A stretch of 22,282 bases of DNA, from assembly GCA_041649955.1 (NCBI GenBank), contig JBAZMD010000013.1, positions 1 through 22,282 on the forward strand, given 5' to 3'. This document shows positions 13,959 through 21,502 of this stretch, piece by piece. Origin of the DNA: JAQUPP01 sp041649955 (lineage in GTDB: Bacteria; Patescibacteriota; Patescibacteriia; UBA2591; JAQUPP01). A program made the translations under genes and the position numbers. Under the pieces are notes generated by a model. That model saw only the letters and a list, made by a program, of their open reading frames with translations, had not been told where the DNA came from and searched no databases. The stretch's first letter is position 1; every line of letters starts with the position of its first letter.

Positions 13959-15691
13959 TTTCTGTCCGGTGGAATATTATAATATTTTAAAATAAATTCC
14001 GACAACTTGCCAAAGGTCGGCGCGGCTGTCGTATCGGCAAAATGTCCTGTTGCCGGATTATCAATTTTTATCAAAGCTATGAATTTAGGATTGGTCGCCG
14101 GGGCGAATCCGATAAAAGAATGAATGGTTTTTTCAGAATAATTGCCGCTTGGTCCGGCCACTTGAGCAGTTCCTGTTTTGCCGGCCGTAAAATATCCCGG
14201 CACTCCTGCTCCTATTCGCCAGCCGTTTTCCAAAACCGAAACCATCATTGACGTTAAAGTGGCGGCGGTTGATGAAGAAATAACTTGGCGGACAAAAACC
14301 GGTTCTCGCTGAATAGTCTCGCCATTTTTAATAATTTTATCAACAATATAAGGTTTCATCAATTTGCCTTGATTGGCAATGGCAGCCACGGCATTAATCA
14401 TCTGTATCGGCGTAACGCTAATACCCTGCCCAAATGAAGCAGTGGCCAAATATATTTCCGCTTTTTGTTCCAAATTGTCAATATTGCCGCTTGCCTCGCC
14501 GCTTAATTCTATTTCAGTCAATCTGCCAAAACCGAATTTCTTGACATAATTTCTAAATGATTCTTTCCCTAAAGATTTGGCGGCAAACACCGCTCCCGTG
14601 TTAATTGATCTTTCCAAAACATTAGTCATGGTTGCTTTGCCAAAAACTCTGTCAGCCGCATTTTTAATAACATGTCCGTCTATTGTCAGGGATCCCGTAT
14701 CAACATACGAAGTATCCGGGGTAACTTTTCCGGCATCCAAGGCAGCAGCCATGGTAATCACTTTAAAAATAGAACCTGGTTCAAACGAATAATCAATGGC
14801 TGAATTTTTAAATACTTCCAAATTTTTAATTTTTGAATATTGATTGGGGTCAAAATCCGGTTGATTGCATAAAGCCAATATTTTTCCGCTCTCGGGATCT
14901 TCAACAATTATAGAACCTCTTTCCGCGCCATAATCTTTCACCGCTTGCTGTATCAGTTGGCAAGCAAAAAATTGTATGGATCGATCAAGAGTTAAAACTA
15001 TATCTTCCCCATTTTCCGCTTTTTTAACTTCTTGATAAGAAGAACTGATTAAATATCCCCCCGGCGCTTTTTCACCTTTCATCTGGCCCGGAACGCCTTC
15101 TAATTCTTGATTAAAAAATTCTTCTATGCCGTATTGCCCGCTTGGCTTATTATCAGATAAAGAAACAAAGCCGACTACATGGCTGAAAAGATTTTTTTCC
15201 GGCCAATATCTTTTGGAAATGGTTTCAAAATCAATGCCTTCCAAATTAAGTTTTTTAATAACATTAACTTCATTAATAGTCAATTCTTTTTTCAATAATT
15301 CATAAAAATCATTTTCACGGGAAAGACGCTCTATCATCGCCTTATATTCGTCTGTTTTTTGGCCCTCTTCAATTATTTGATCGCCAATAATGTTATTTTG
15401 AAAATTCAAATAAGGCGCCATTTTCTCCAGCCATTCTTCCGGATTGGTAATTCTGGCCGGAACAGCGATTAAATTATAAGTATTAATATTGGTGGCAAGC
15501 GGATAGATCTCCCTTCCATCTTCAATAAATATTCTGCCTCTTTCAACCGGAATTATTTCATTAACCTCGCCCCTGTTTTCAACCGAAGTGGTATAAAAAT
15601 CATGGCGCAAAACTTGCAGCTCAAAAAGCCTGCCAATTATCAAAAATCCGCAAATAAAAACAACGACTATTAAGATTTTGAGGCGGGGCAT
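13955..15691 (-). CDS. ftsI: Peptidoglycan D,D-transpeptidase FtsI (penicillin-binding protein)
   Basis: Class B penicillin-binding protein that cross-links septal peptidoglycan. 578 residues, normal length. Domain order: an N-terminal membrane anchor (residues about 5-24), a dimerisation/pedestal region with the RGRIFIEDG motif (51-59), then the transpeptidase domain with all three active-site motifs: S307-I-F-K310 in EPGSIFKV, S362-I-N364 in RSINTGAV, and K505-T-G-T in AGKTGTAQV. QYGIEEFFNQELEG is also typical. Start ATG 15691 lacks an SD and lies 24 nt after the ftsL-like stop. The downstream murF overlaps by 4 nt. Its place in the mraZ-rsmH-ftsL-ftsI order supports the division-specific FtsI role rather than the elongation PBP2. 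Confidence 0.95.
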   Translation of the reverse strand: MPRLKILIVVVFICGFLIIGRLFELQVLRHDFYTTSVENRGEVNEIIPVERGRIFIEDGREIYPLATNINTYNLIAVPARITNPEEWLEKMAPYLNFQNNIIGDQIIEEGQKTDEYKAMIERLSRENDFYELLKKELTINEVNVIKKLNLEGIDFETISKRYWPEKNLFSHVVGFVSLSDNKPSGQYGIEEFFNQELEGVPGQMKGEKAPGGYLISSSYQEVKKAENGEDIVLTLDRSIQFFACQLIQQAVKDYGAERGSIIVEDPESGKILALCNQPDFDPNQYSKIKNLEVFKNSAIDYSFEPGSIFKVITMAAALDAGKVTPDTSYVDTGSLTIDGHVIKNAADRVFGKATMTNVLERSINTGAVFAAKSLGKESFRNYVKKFGFGRLTEIELSGEASGNIDNLEQKAEIYLATASFGQGISVTPIQMINAVAAIANQGKLMKPYIVDKIIKNGETIQREPVFVRQVISSSTAATLTSMMVSVLENGWRIGAGVPGYFTAGKTGTAQVAGPSGNYSEKTIHSFIGFAPATNPKFIALIKIDNPATGHFADTTAAPTFGKLSEFILKYYNIPPDRK

Positions 15692-15715
15692 AATATCTTA
15701 TTAAACATTAAATAA

Positions 15716-16045
15716 TTAACGTCTGGCAAGGGTTTCTTCTGTTGGAGACAGATAATCAACTTTGGTAGTTTTAACCATGCCTAAGACGGAAATATTTTGA
15801 TCAATATTAGCGAGAGAATTTAGCTGAGACACTTCTTGGGCTAAACGCTCATTCTCAATTCTTAAAGTCGTTAATCTAAAATTAGCTTGTTTAATTTTTA
15901 AACTGTAAAAAATACCGGCATTAACTTGAGTTAGAGAGATAATTATCATTAACAAAATAACGCTTGCTCCGATAGCATTAAAAATAAAATATTTATTTGA
16001 CTCCTGTTTTAAATTAGATTGTGATATTACTCTGTAAGAAGTCAT
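15716..16045 (-). CDS. ftsL: FtsL-like cell division protein
   Basis: 109 residues: a short cytoplasmic N-terminus, one transmembrane segment (NAIGASVILLMIIISLTQV, roughly residues 23-42) and an extracytoplasmic coiled-coil stretch (LKIKQANFRLTTLRIENERLAQ onward, given in part). This is the bitopic layout of FtsL/DivIC-type septum proteins, which diverge fast in sequence. The assignment rests on topology plus position between rsmH and ftsI, the classic ftsL slot. The start is uncertain: TTG 16054 adds three residues, while ATG 16045 is preferred; neither has an SD. No family-specific residue can be pointed to, so this is a context call. Confidence 0.75.
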   Translation of the reverse strand: MTSYRVISQSNLKQESNKYFIFNAIGASVILLMIIISLTQVNAGIFYSLKIKQANFRLTTLRIENERLAQEVSQLNSLANIDQNISVLGMVKTTKVDYLSPTEETLARR

Positions 16046-16068
16046 AAAATTCAATATTTAAATAATAA

Positions 16069-16938
16069 TTATATTTTTTCCGCGACTCTTAATTTGGCGC
16101 TTCTGCTGCGCGAATTGATTCTGATTTCTTCATCAGTCGGAATAAGCGGTTTTTTGGTTATAATTTCCGCTATTCCCTCTTTTTTGAATTTTTTAAAAAA
16201 CAATTTGACAATTCTGTCTTCTAAAGAATGAAAGCTGATCACCACCAGTCTGCCTCCCGGATTCAGTATTTCCATTCCCTGATTTAACGTTTGTTCTAAA
16301 ATTTCCAACTCATTATTAACTTCAATCCTCAAAGCTTGAAAAACTCTGGCTAAACTTTTAATATGGAATCTTCTTCCCAAAGTTGTTTCGATCAAGCCGG
16401 CCAATTGAAGAGTTGAAGTAATATTTTCTTTTTTTCTGATATTGACTATCGCCTCGGCTATTTGACGGGCGAACTTCTCTTCGCCGAATTTTCTAAAAAT
16501 TTCCGTTAATTTATCCTTTGAATATTGGCGGATAATCATTTGAGCGGTAAAATCTTGCGTAGTCGGACTGAATCTCATGTCCAATGGCTCGTCTTTCGCA
16601 AAACTGAATCCTCTTTTGCTTGTTTCTAAAAGATCCGACGAAAGTCCCAAATCCATTAAAATACCATTTATCGGACCAAAATTATACTGTTCAACAATTG
16701 TTTTTAAATGAACAAAATTGTCGCAAACTAAAATTAATCTCTGTTCTTCTATTTGCTGAAGTTTTAAAATTGCTTCTTGAGACAAATCTAAACCTAATAA
16801 CTTGCCATTAGGTTTGGTTAAAGATAAAATTTTTAAAGCATGTCCCCCGCCGCCAACCGTGCAATCAATAAAATTTTGATTTTTCTGCGGATTTAAATAT
16901 GCAATTACTTCATTTAAAAGTACAGGGGTATGTGCCAT
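16069..16938 (-). CDS. rsmH: 16S rRNA (cytosine(1402)-N(4))-methyltransferase RsmH
   Basis: Methylates C1402 of 16S rRNA (older name MraW). 289 residues, slightly short of the usual 300-315. Seen: the N-terminal HTPVLLNEVIAYL, SAM motif DCTVGGGGHALKIL (about 25-38), GLDLSQEAI, GILMDLGLSS, RGFSFAKDEPLDMRFSP, FRKFGEEKFARQIA, RVFQALRIEVNNEL, VISFHSLEDRIVK, and the C-terminal SRSRSAKLRVAEK. No SD precedes ATG 16938. It is second in the dcw order but separated from mraZ by 212 nt holding a large inverted repeat, so it may have extra control or its own promoter. Confidence 0.96.
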   Translation of the reverse strand: MAHTPVLLNEVIAYLNPQKNQNFIDCTVGGGGHALKILSLTKPNGKLLGLDLSQEAILKLQQIEEQRLILVCDNFVHLKTIVEQYNFGPINGILMDLGLSSDLLETSKRGFSFAKDEPLDMRFSPTTQDFTAQMIIRQYSKDKLTEIFRKFGEEKFARQIAEAIVNIRKKENITSTLQLAGLIETTLGRRFHIKSLARVFQALRIEVNNELEILEQTLNQGMEILNPGGRLVVISFHSLEDRIVKLFFKKFKKEGIAEIITKKPLIPTDEEIRINSRSRSAKLRVAEKI

Positions 16939-16956
16939 AAATCTTAAAATTTACGA

Positions 16957-17141
16957 GCCCGAAGGGCGAAAAAAATTTTATTAGATTTTTGAGCACCCGC
17001 CCAAGTTTTTGGACACTTATTTATCCTTATTTCCTCGACGATAATGCTTAAAAATTTTCTAAATAGTCCAAAAATCTGGGCGGGTAGAGATTTTCTAGCT
17101 GAATTTTCTACTCCCTCGACAAGCTCGGAATTGAAAATTCA
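16957..17141. repeat. Large inverted repeat and hairpins in the mraZ-rsmH spacer
   Basis: CCCGCCCAAGTTTTTGGAC (16996-17014) and GTCCAAAAATCTGGGCGGG (17066-17084) are reverse complements except for two adjacent positions, with a 51-nt loop. Flanking them are GCCC-GAA-GGGC (16957-16967) and TGAATTTTC / GAAAATTCA (17100-17108 / 17133-17141). No convincing ORF is seen in 16939-17150. In the minus-strand mRNA this would form a long stem between the mraZ stop and the rsmH start. Confidence 0.75.
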
Positions 17142-17150
17142 GAGAAAATT

Positions 17151-17582
17151 CTATACTCCTAAACCTCCGAGTTCTTCGGCAATATCAGTGCTTTCTTCTT
17201 CTGATTTTTTCTTGTATTCCTCCCATGCTTGTTCATCCCAAATTTCCAAACGATTGTAAAGCCCGGCAATAACTATTTTTTTATTAATACTTGCGTATTG
17301 TTTTAAATAATCCGGTAAATTGATTCTTCCCTGTTTATCAAGTTCTACCTCCATTGCGCCGGCTAACATTAATCTGGAAAAAGCCCTGGTCTTAGATTTA
17401 TTAATCGGCATTGCCGCCAGCTTAGCGGCTAAATTATCCCATTCTTTTTTAGGATATAAAAAAAGACAAGCATCTATTCCGCGAGTCACCACTGCTCCCT
17501 TTAAAATGCTTGCTCTAAATTTGACCGGAACGGCCAATCTGTTTTTTTCATCTATTGTATAATGGTATTCACCAATAAACAT
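17151..17582 (-). CDS. mraZ: Transcriptional regulator MraZ
   Basis: 143 residues with two tandem SpoVT/AbrB-like swapped-hairpin domains. The first is MFIGEYHYTIDEKNRLAVP...FRASI, the second MEVELDKQGRINLPDYLKQYA; both show the D-x-K/Q-G/N-R-[IL] signature. MraZ forms a ring-shaped oligomer that binds direct repeats upstream of its own operon and controls the dcw cluster (family knowledge). The gene heads the cluster, as usual. Start ATG 17582 has no SD; upstream is AT-rich. TGGAT and TGGGG repeats spaced 10 bp on the minus strand near 17660-17673 could be MraZ-type sites, but the same bases also read as DnaA boxes. Confidence 0.95.
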   Translation of the reverse strand: MFIGEYHYTIDEKNRLAVPVKFRASILKGAVVTRGIDACLFLYPKKEWDNLAAKLAAMPINKSKTRAFSRLMLAGAMEVELDKQGRINLPDYLKQYASINKKIVIAGLYNRLEIWDEQAWEEYKKKSEEESTDIAEELGGLGV

Positions 17583-17633
17583 ATTGAAAAAATTAAAACT
17601 ATCTATTTCTAAAAATTTATTAATTAAGCGTAG

Positions 17634-17739
17634 TTATTCACAGAAAAACTGGCTTATCCCCACATTTATCCACTTTCCTACACAACGAATCAATTGTAAT
17701 CCATTTTCTCCCACTAAGCAACCACCTAGTTGTGGATAA
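17634..17739. promoter_or_regulatory. Cluster of DnaA-box-like 9-mers upstream of mraZ (candidate origin or control region)
   Basis: Against the consensus TTATCCACA: TTATTCACA (17634-17642, one mismatch), TTATCCCCA (17654-17662, one mismatch), TTATCCACT (17666-17674, one mismatch), and TGTGGATAA (17731-17739, exact on the minus strand). The stretch 17583-17630, directly beside the first box, is almost all A/T. The whole 390-nt gap 17583-17972 holds no convincing gene; its remaining parts are hairpins and the ackA terminator. An origin of replication or a DnaA-controlled promoter for the dcw cluster would both fit. Confidence 0.55.
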
Positions 17740-17745
17740 CTTTTC

Positions 17746-17863
17746 TGAAGTTGTTTAAATTTTAGAGCCGGAAAAGGCGAATAAAATTTTAGTACAACTT
17801 CAAGAACCCTGTTAAATAATTTCGCCCTTGGCGAAATTCCCGCTTTGCGGGATTTAACAGGGT
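17746..17863. repeat. Two adjacent hairpin elements, the second branched
   Basis: First: TGAAGTTGT (17746-17754) / ACAACTTCA (17794-17802), with further A/T pairing inside. Second: an outer 12-bp stem ACCCTGTTAAAT (17806-17817) / ATTTAACAGGGT (17852-17863) enclosing two hairpins, AATTTCGCC-CTT-GGCGAAATT (17818-17838) and CCCGC-TTT-GCGGG (17839-17851). All three stems are perfect and leave no unpaired base between them, a three-way junction. ATTTTATTTT follows on the plus strand, where no gene is transcribed towards it. Confidence 0.8.
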
Positions 17864-17924
17864 ATTTTATTTTGTCATTAAAAAATCTGCGAGTTTCTCT
17901 CTTGATTTTTTAAACAAAATAAAC

Positions 17925-17955
17925 AAAAAGACCCAAAAAAAAATTGAGTCTTTTT
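17925..17955 (-). terminator. Terminator of ackA
   Basis: AAAAAGAC (17925-17932) / GTCTTTTT (17948-17955). On the minus strand the stem is followed by TTTGTTTATTTTG, 18 nt after the ackA stop. A/T-rich but well placed; it may work in both directions. Confidence 0.65.
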
Positions 17956-17972
17956 ATTTTTTAACTAAATTT

Positions 17973-19019
17973 TTATTTTAAAATTTTTTGACACTCCTGG
18001 GCGATCGCCAATTCTTCATCAGTTTCAATGGCTAAAATTTTTGCGGACTTGATAAGTTTTAATCCTTGGCAAATATTTTTTCTAGTATAAACATCGCCCG
18101 CGCCGATTGCTCCGGTAAAAACAATGGCGTCAGCGTTGCCTAAAATTCCAAAATAAGAACTGATATATTTTTGAATTCTATAAATAAAAATTTCAAAAGC
18201 CAGTTTTGCTTTTTTATCTCCCCTTTTCGCGGCTTTTAAAAGTTCTCTGAAATTGCTTGTTCCGAATAAACCTTTTATTCCTGATCCGTAATTTAGTAAA
18301 TCATTTATCTGATCCATGGACAAGCCGCATTCTTTATTAAAATAATTAATAAGACCCGGATCAATATCGCCGGAACGCGTCATCATTACCAATCCTTCAA
18401 GCGGAGTAAAACCCATACTGGTATCAACGGCCTTGCCTTTCTTAATCGCCGCCATGCTGCATCCCCCGCCCAAATGGCAAGTGATTAAATTTATTTTATT
18501 CAAATTCTTTTTTAAAATTTTAGCCGCTTGATTGGCCACGTACTGATGAGAGATGCCATGAAACCCGAAACGCTGAATATTATATTTTCTGTAATATTCA
18601 AGCGGGACGGCATACAGTTTGGCCTGCAGCGGCAAATCAATAAAAAAACTGGTATCAAAACACCCCACATGCGGTATGTCATTCAAATAAACTCTGGCCA
18701 ATTGCGCCACTTTTAAATTGTAAGGATTATGAAGAGGAGCCAAGCTGCTGTACTTGGCCAAATTTTTTAAATTTTTATCATCAAGCAAGGTTGGTTTTTG
18801 AAATTCGGTTCCGCCATGCACTATTCTATGGCCGACTATTTTAATATCGGTTAAATTGCCGATTTGTTTTAAAACGGAAACAACAGCGCTTAAGTGGGCG
18901 TCGCCGCTGGTCGGCAAATTTTCAAAAGATTCTTTTTTAACAACTTTAAGAGTCTGATAATCAAATAATTTGTATTTCAGAGAAGTGCTGCCTGCATTTA
19001 GAACTAAAATTAAAGACAT
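17973..19019 (-). CDS. ackA: Acetate kinase, compact
   Basis: Interconverts acetyl phosphate plus ADP with acetate plus ATP, giving substrate-level ATP. 348 residues from ATG 19019, about 50 fewer than the usual 395-400. Active-site landmarks are present: LNAGSTSLKYKLF with N8, HRIVHGG (R65), FDTSFF (D122), FHGISH (H154), CHLGGG (H182), MTRSGDIDPG (R215), and TDEELAIA near the end. The nucleotide-site stretch usually VFTGGIGEN reads VFTGAIGAGD, and the C-terminal region after it is shortened. Start: family N-termini (short lead then VLNAGS) favour 19019; ATG 19028, which overlaps the permease stop as TAATG, is an alternative that would allow coupling. There is no SD. It is the last gene of an operon with the amino acid permease and rmuC. 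No phosphotransacetylase gene is in the window. Confidence 0.93.
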   Translation of the reverse strand: MSLILVLNAGSTSLKYKLFDYQTLKVVKKESFENLPTSGDAHLSAVVSVLKQIGNLTDIKIVGHRIVHGGTEFQKPTLLDDKNLKNLAKYSSLAPLHNPYNLKVAQLARVYLNDIPHVGCFDTSFFIDLPLQAKLYAVPLEYYRKYNIQRFGFHGISHQYVANQAAKILKKNLNKINLITCHLGGGCSMAAIKKGKAVDTSMGFTPLEGLVMMTRSGDIDPGLINYFNKECGLSMDQINDLLNYGSGIKGLFGTSNFRELLKAAKRGDKKAKLAFEIFIYRIQKYISSYFGILGNADAIVFTGAIGAGDVYTRKNICQGLKLIKSAKILAIETDEELAIAQECQKILK

Positions 19020-19027
19020 ATTATTCA

Positions 19028-20161
19028 TTAATGATAAATAATTTGATAAATAATTCCTCCGACAAACATCAAACAAATAAGACAAGCCAAGGGCTTGGCC
19101 AGATTAAAATTATATTCCGGTGTTCTATCCCCCATTTTTTTCGCTTTATAAAAAGCCATTATTAAAATAATACTTTGAACACCGGCGAGAATGCCTCCGG
19201 AAAAACCGATGACGCTTACAAAACTGTTTAATCCGAATAAAAATAAAATCAATGGAATAAAAACTGTTAATCCCCAACTGAATAAAACGTGAATTTTATG
19301 ATCTCTGTGAAAAACTTCTTTCAAAACATGACTTAAAGATAAAAAAGAAGTGCTTATGGCCAAAACGCCAAAAATTCCGCAGACAAGAAGTATTAAGTTG
19401 CTTGTTTTGGCAGCCAGTCCAAGAATGGCAGTCTCGGAAGTATCTTTTCCGCATACCCCGATCACGGCAAAAGTAAAAATAATATAAACGATAATCGGAA
19501 TAAGATGGCCCAAAAATATAGTTGGTTTCAGCCATTTGGCTTTTTCATTAAGCAAACGGCGCATTGTCGGAATGGCGGTTGCTCCGCCTAAAGCGAATAA
19601 AACTATGCCGTAAGGAAAAAATAAATTCGTTGGATGAAATGTTTTGAGATTATCAAGATGAATATAAGGAAAACTGAAAATAAAAATAAATAAAGCGATG
19701 AAAATGAGACCGCAAGTCATGAATAATTCCATTTTACTGACAATGCCAATACCTTTCAAAACAATCAAGCTGACGCAAGCCCAAAAAATCAGAGACCAAA
19801 AAAATTGACTGCCTCCCAAAATCGGACCCAAAATTGCTTGCAAGAATTGACCGACGCCGATAATATAAGCCACCAAGGCGGCGTAAATTCCAAAAATTAA
19901 AGAAATAGTCATTACAACTTTGCCTTTTTTGCCCAAATAACGTTCCGTATAACCTGACATTTCCAGTTGATCTTTGGTGCGTAAAACTATCTCGCCGTAA
20001 CAAAAACTGGTTATTAAAAATACTCCGCCTAAAATAATTAAATAAAAAAGGCCTACCATAAAGCCCGATTTATTAAAAGCATAAGGCAAGCCGAAAATTC
20101 CCGCTCCGACGATCGTGCCGATTAAAACAGCAATAGCTTCAAAAAATTTTTTATTTTTCAT
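19028..20161 (-). CDS. Amino acid permease, aromatic amino acid (HAAAP)-like
   Basis: 377 residues with about eleven hydrophobic segments, an integral membrane transporter. The N-terminus IGTIVGAGIFGLPYAFNKSG is the hallmark of the APC superfamily and especially of the Trp/Tyr/Ser permease group (TyrP, Mtr, SdaC), where the first helix is broken at GxGIxxLP. FALGGATAIPTMRR and the later SLSHVLKE also fit that group. The exact substrate cannot be read from sequence. No SD precedes ATG 20161. It follows rmuC by 17 nt and abuts ackA, so these are probably co-transcribed. For a reduced organism, uptake of host or environmental amino acids would be useful, but that is inference. Confidence 0.82.
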   Translation of the reverse strand: MKNKKFFEAIAVLIGTIVGAGIFGLPYAFNKSGFMVGLFYLIILGGVFLITSFCYGEIVLRTKDQLEMSGYTERYLGKKGKVVMTISLIFGIYAALVAYIIGVGQFLQAILGPILGGSQFFWSLIFWACVSLIVLKGIGIVSKMELFMTCGLIFIALFIFIFSFPYIHLDNLKTFHPTNLFFPYGIVLFALGGATAIPTMRRLLNEKAKWLKPTIFLGHLIPIIVYIIFTFAVIGVCGKDTSETAILGLAAKTSNLILLVCGIFGVLAISTSFLSLSHVLKEVFHRDHKIHVLFSWGLTVFIPLILFLFGLNSFVSVIGFSGGILAGVQSIILIMAFYKAKKMGDRTPEYNFNLAKPLACLICLMFVGGIIYQIIYH

Positions 20162-20178
20162 GTTGAATAATAAAATTT

Positions 20179-21228
20179 TTAGTCATTACTCGGTTTTTCC
20201 AATTCAAGCGGGTCAACACCGCTTTTTCCTCCGGCAATTTTCGTTATATCTTTGTCAATTTTTTTAAATTCTTTATATGCCTGATTATACATGCCAACCG
20301 TCGTCCCGAGATTATTGCCCAATTTTTTCATATATTCTTCATAGCTTAAAAGATGCTTGCTGACGTCTCCAATATTTTTAATAATCCCCTTAATTGATTC
20401 TTCAATTTTAAGCGCCCGCAAACCTTGTAAAACGGTTTGCAAATAAGCAAGAAAACTTGTCGGTGAAACAATAATCACGTGATATTTTGACGCTGCTCTC
20501 TGAATCAGGTTTTCCGTTTCATCCTTAAGCGCGCCAATTTTATTTATAAGCAAATCATAATAAATAGCTTCGTGAGGAATAAACATAAAAGCGAAATCCA
20601 TTGTTCCTTTTGCCGGCTGAATATATTTTGACGTCTCTGTAATTCTATTTTTCAAATCATTCACGAAATTTTTTTCAAGTTTTTCTTTTTCCGCAGGATC
20701 TTTTTGTTCAATTATTTTATTGTAATTTTCCAAGCTGAATTTTGAATCAATTGGAATAATTTTATCTTTTACAAAAACCACCGCATCCGGTATGAGTTCT
20801 TTGCCGTTTTCATCAGTCCCCAGCTTATATTGCATCTGATAGCTTCCAGGCGGCAAAATATTTTTCAAAAGCGTTTCCAAATAATACTCGCCGAGAATTC
20901 CTCTTTGTTTGGGATTTTTTAAAATGTCCTGCAAACTCTGCAATTGTTCGGTAAAATTTATAACCTGCTTATTGGTTTCATCCAATTTGGTCAAATGCTC
21001 TGTAACTTCTCTGATAATTTGAGCGCTTTGACTGAACTGCTGCTGTAGAATCTGATTTGATTGGCCAAGTTTATTGTCTATGGTTTTATTCAATTCATTA
21101 ATCTGATTTTGAATCAATAAAAAACTCTGATCACCCTTCCCTGCCCCGAAACGCTTGTTTAAAAAAACAATCAAGCCGATAAATCCGCCGATAAAAACTA
21201 TTATTAAAACAATGAGTAAAATATTCAT
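20179..21228 (-). CDS. rmuC: DNA recombination protein RmuC
   Basis: 349 residues. RmuC proteins limit inversions at short inverted repeats in E. coli and carry a restriction-endonuclease-like core (family knowledge). Seen: an N-terminal transmembrane anchor (residues about 3-24), a coiled-coil stretch rich in Q, N, K and E (about 35-100), then the core with RGILGEYYLETLL (109-121), PDAVVF (D148) and IPIDSKFSLENY (D161, K163), and the downstream FMFIPHEAIYYDL and ATPTSFLAYL-like SPTSFLAYLQTVL. The catalytic-type residues E114, D148, D161 and K163 are present. The C-terminus is shorter than in E. coli RmuC (about 475). No SD precedes ATG 21228. It lies 47 nt after the upstream small gene, and a possible promoter is seen in that gap. 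Confidence 0.92.
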   Translation of the reverse strand: MNILLIVLIIVFIGGFIGLIVFLNKRFGAGKGDQSFLLIQNQINELNKTIDNKLGQSNQILQQQFSQSAQIIREVTEHLTKLDETNKQVINFTEQLQSLQDILKNPKQRGILGEYYLETLLKNILPPGSYQMQYKLGTDENGKELIPDAVVFVKDKIIPIDSKFSLENYNKIIEQKDPAEKEKLEKNFVNDLKNRITETSKYIQPAKGTMDFAFMFIPHEAIYYDLLINKIGALKDETENLIQRAASKYHVIIVSPTSFLAYLQTVLQGLRALKIEESIKGIIKNIGDVSKHLLSYEEYMKKLGNNLGTTVGMYNQAYKEFKKIDKDITKIAGGKSGVDPLELEKPSND

Positions 21229-21244
21229 ATTATAATGTTAAATA

Positions 21245-21273
21245 TTTATAGCAAATTTCGCGGCACTTGTTAT
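21245..21273 (-). promoter_or_regulatory. Possible promoter upstream of rmuC
   Basis: Minus strand: TATAAA (21250-21245) preceded by an extended -10 TGC, with ATAACA (21273-21268) 17 nt upstream as a weak -35. The predicted leader is about 10 nt and has no SD. It may provide internal initiation within the operon. Confidence 0.35.
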
Positions 21274-21275
21274 AA

Positions 21276-21494
21276 CTATATTTTATCAGTAATAAATTGA
21301 GATGTAAACAGAGCTAAAACGCCGCTGACTATTACTCCGATGGTTAAGCCCTTTATGTCAAACCAAAACGAAAAAAAGCCCGGTTGGAGATCTTCGGCGA
21401 TTATGAGCAATAAAAAACATATGCCGGTAATTATAAAAGTATTGCGTAAAAAATAATAAGCAATACCAATAATTTTTTTAAATAATATATTCAT
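21276..21494 (-). CDS. Small two-helix membrane protein
   Basis: 72 residues, no family recognised. Two hydrophobic segments are visible, about residues 13-31 (YFLRNTFIITGICFLLLII) and 47-64 (IKGLTIGVIVSGVLALFT), separated by an aromatic loop (LQPGFFSFWFD). The N-terminus is basic (FKK). The start lies 8 nt after the stop of the upstream membrane-anchored protein and has no SD, so it is most likely expressed from the same transcript. Role unknown. Confidence 0.6.
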   Translation of the reverse strand: MNILFKKIIGIAYYFLRNTFIITGICFLLLIIAEDLQPGFFSFWFDIKGLTIGVIVSGVLALFTSQFITDKI

Positions 21495-21502
21495 TTTAAA
21501 AT

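Noticed and set aside
17654..17674. MraZ-binding repeats (TGGAT and TGGGG, 10-bp period on the minus strand) as the sole explanation
   Set aside because: Only two units are seen and the same bases plus two further sites fit the DnaA consensus better; kept only as an alternative.
19734..20003. 89-codon minus-strand ORF within the permease gene in another frame
   Set aside because: It is a shadow of the membrane-protein coding sequence with an implausible composition and no start signal.
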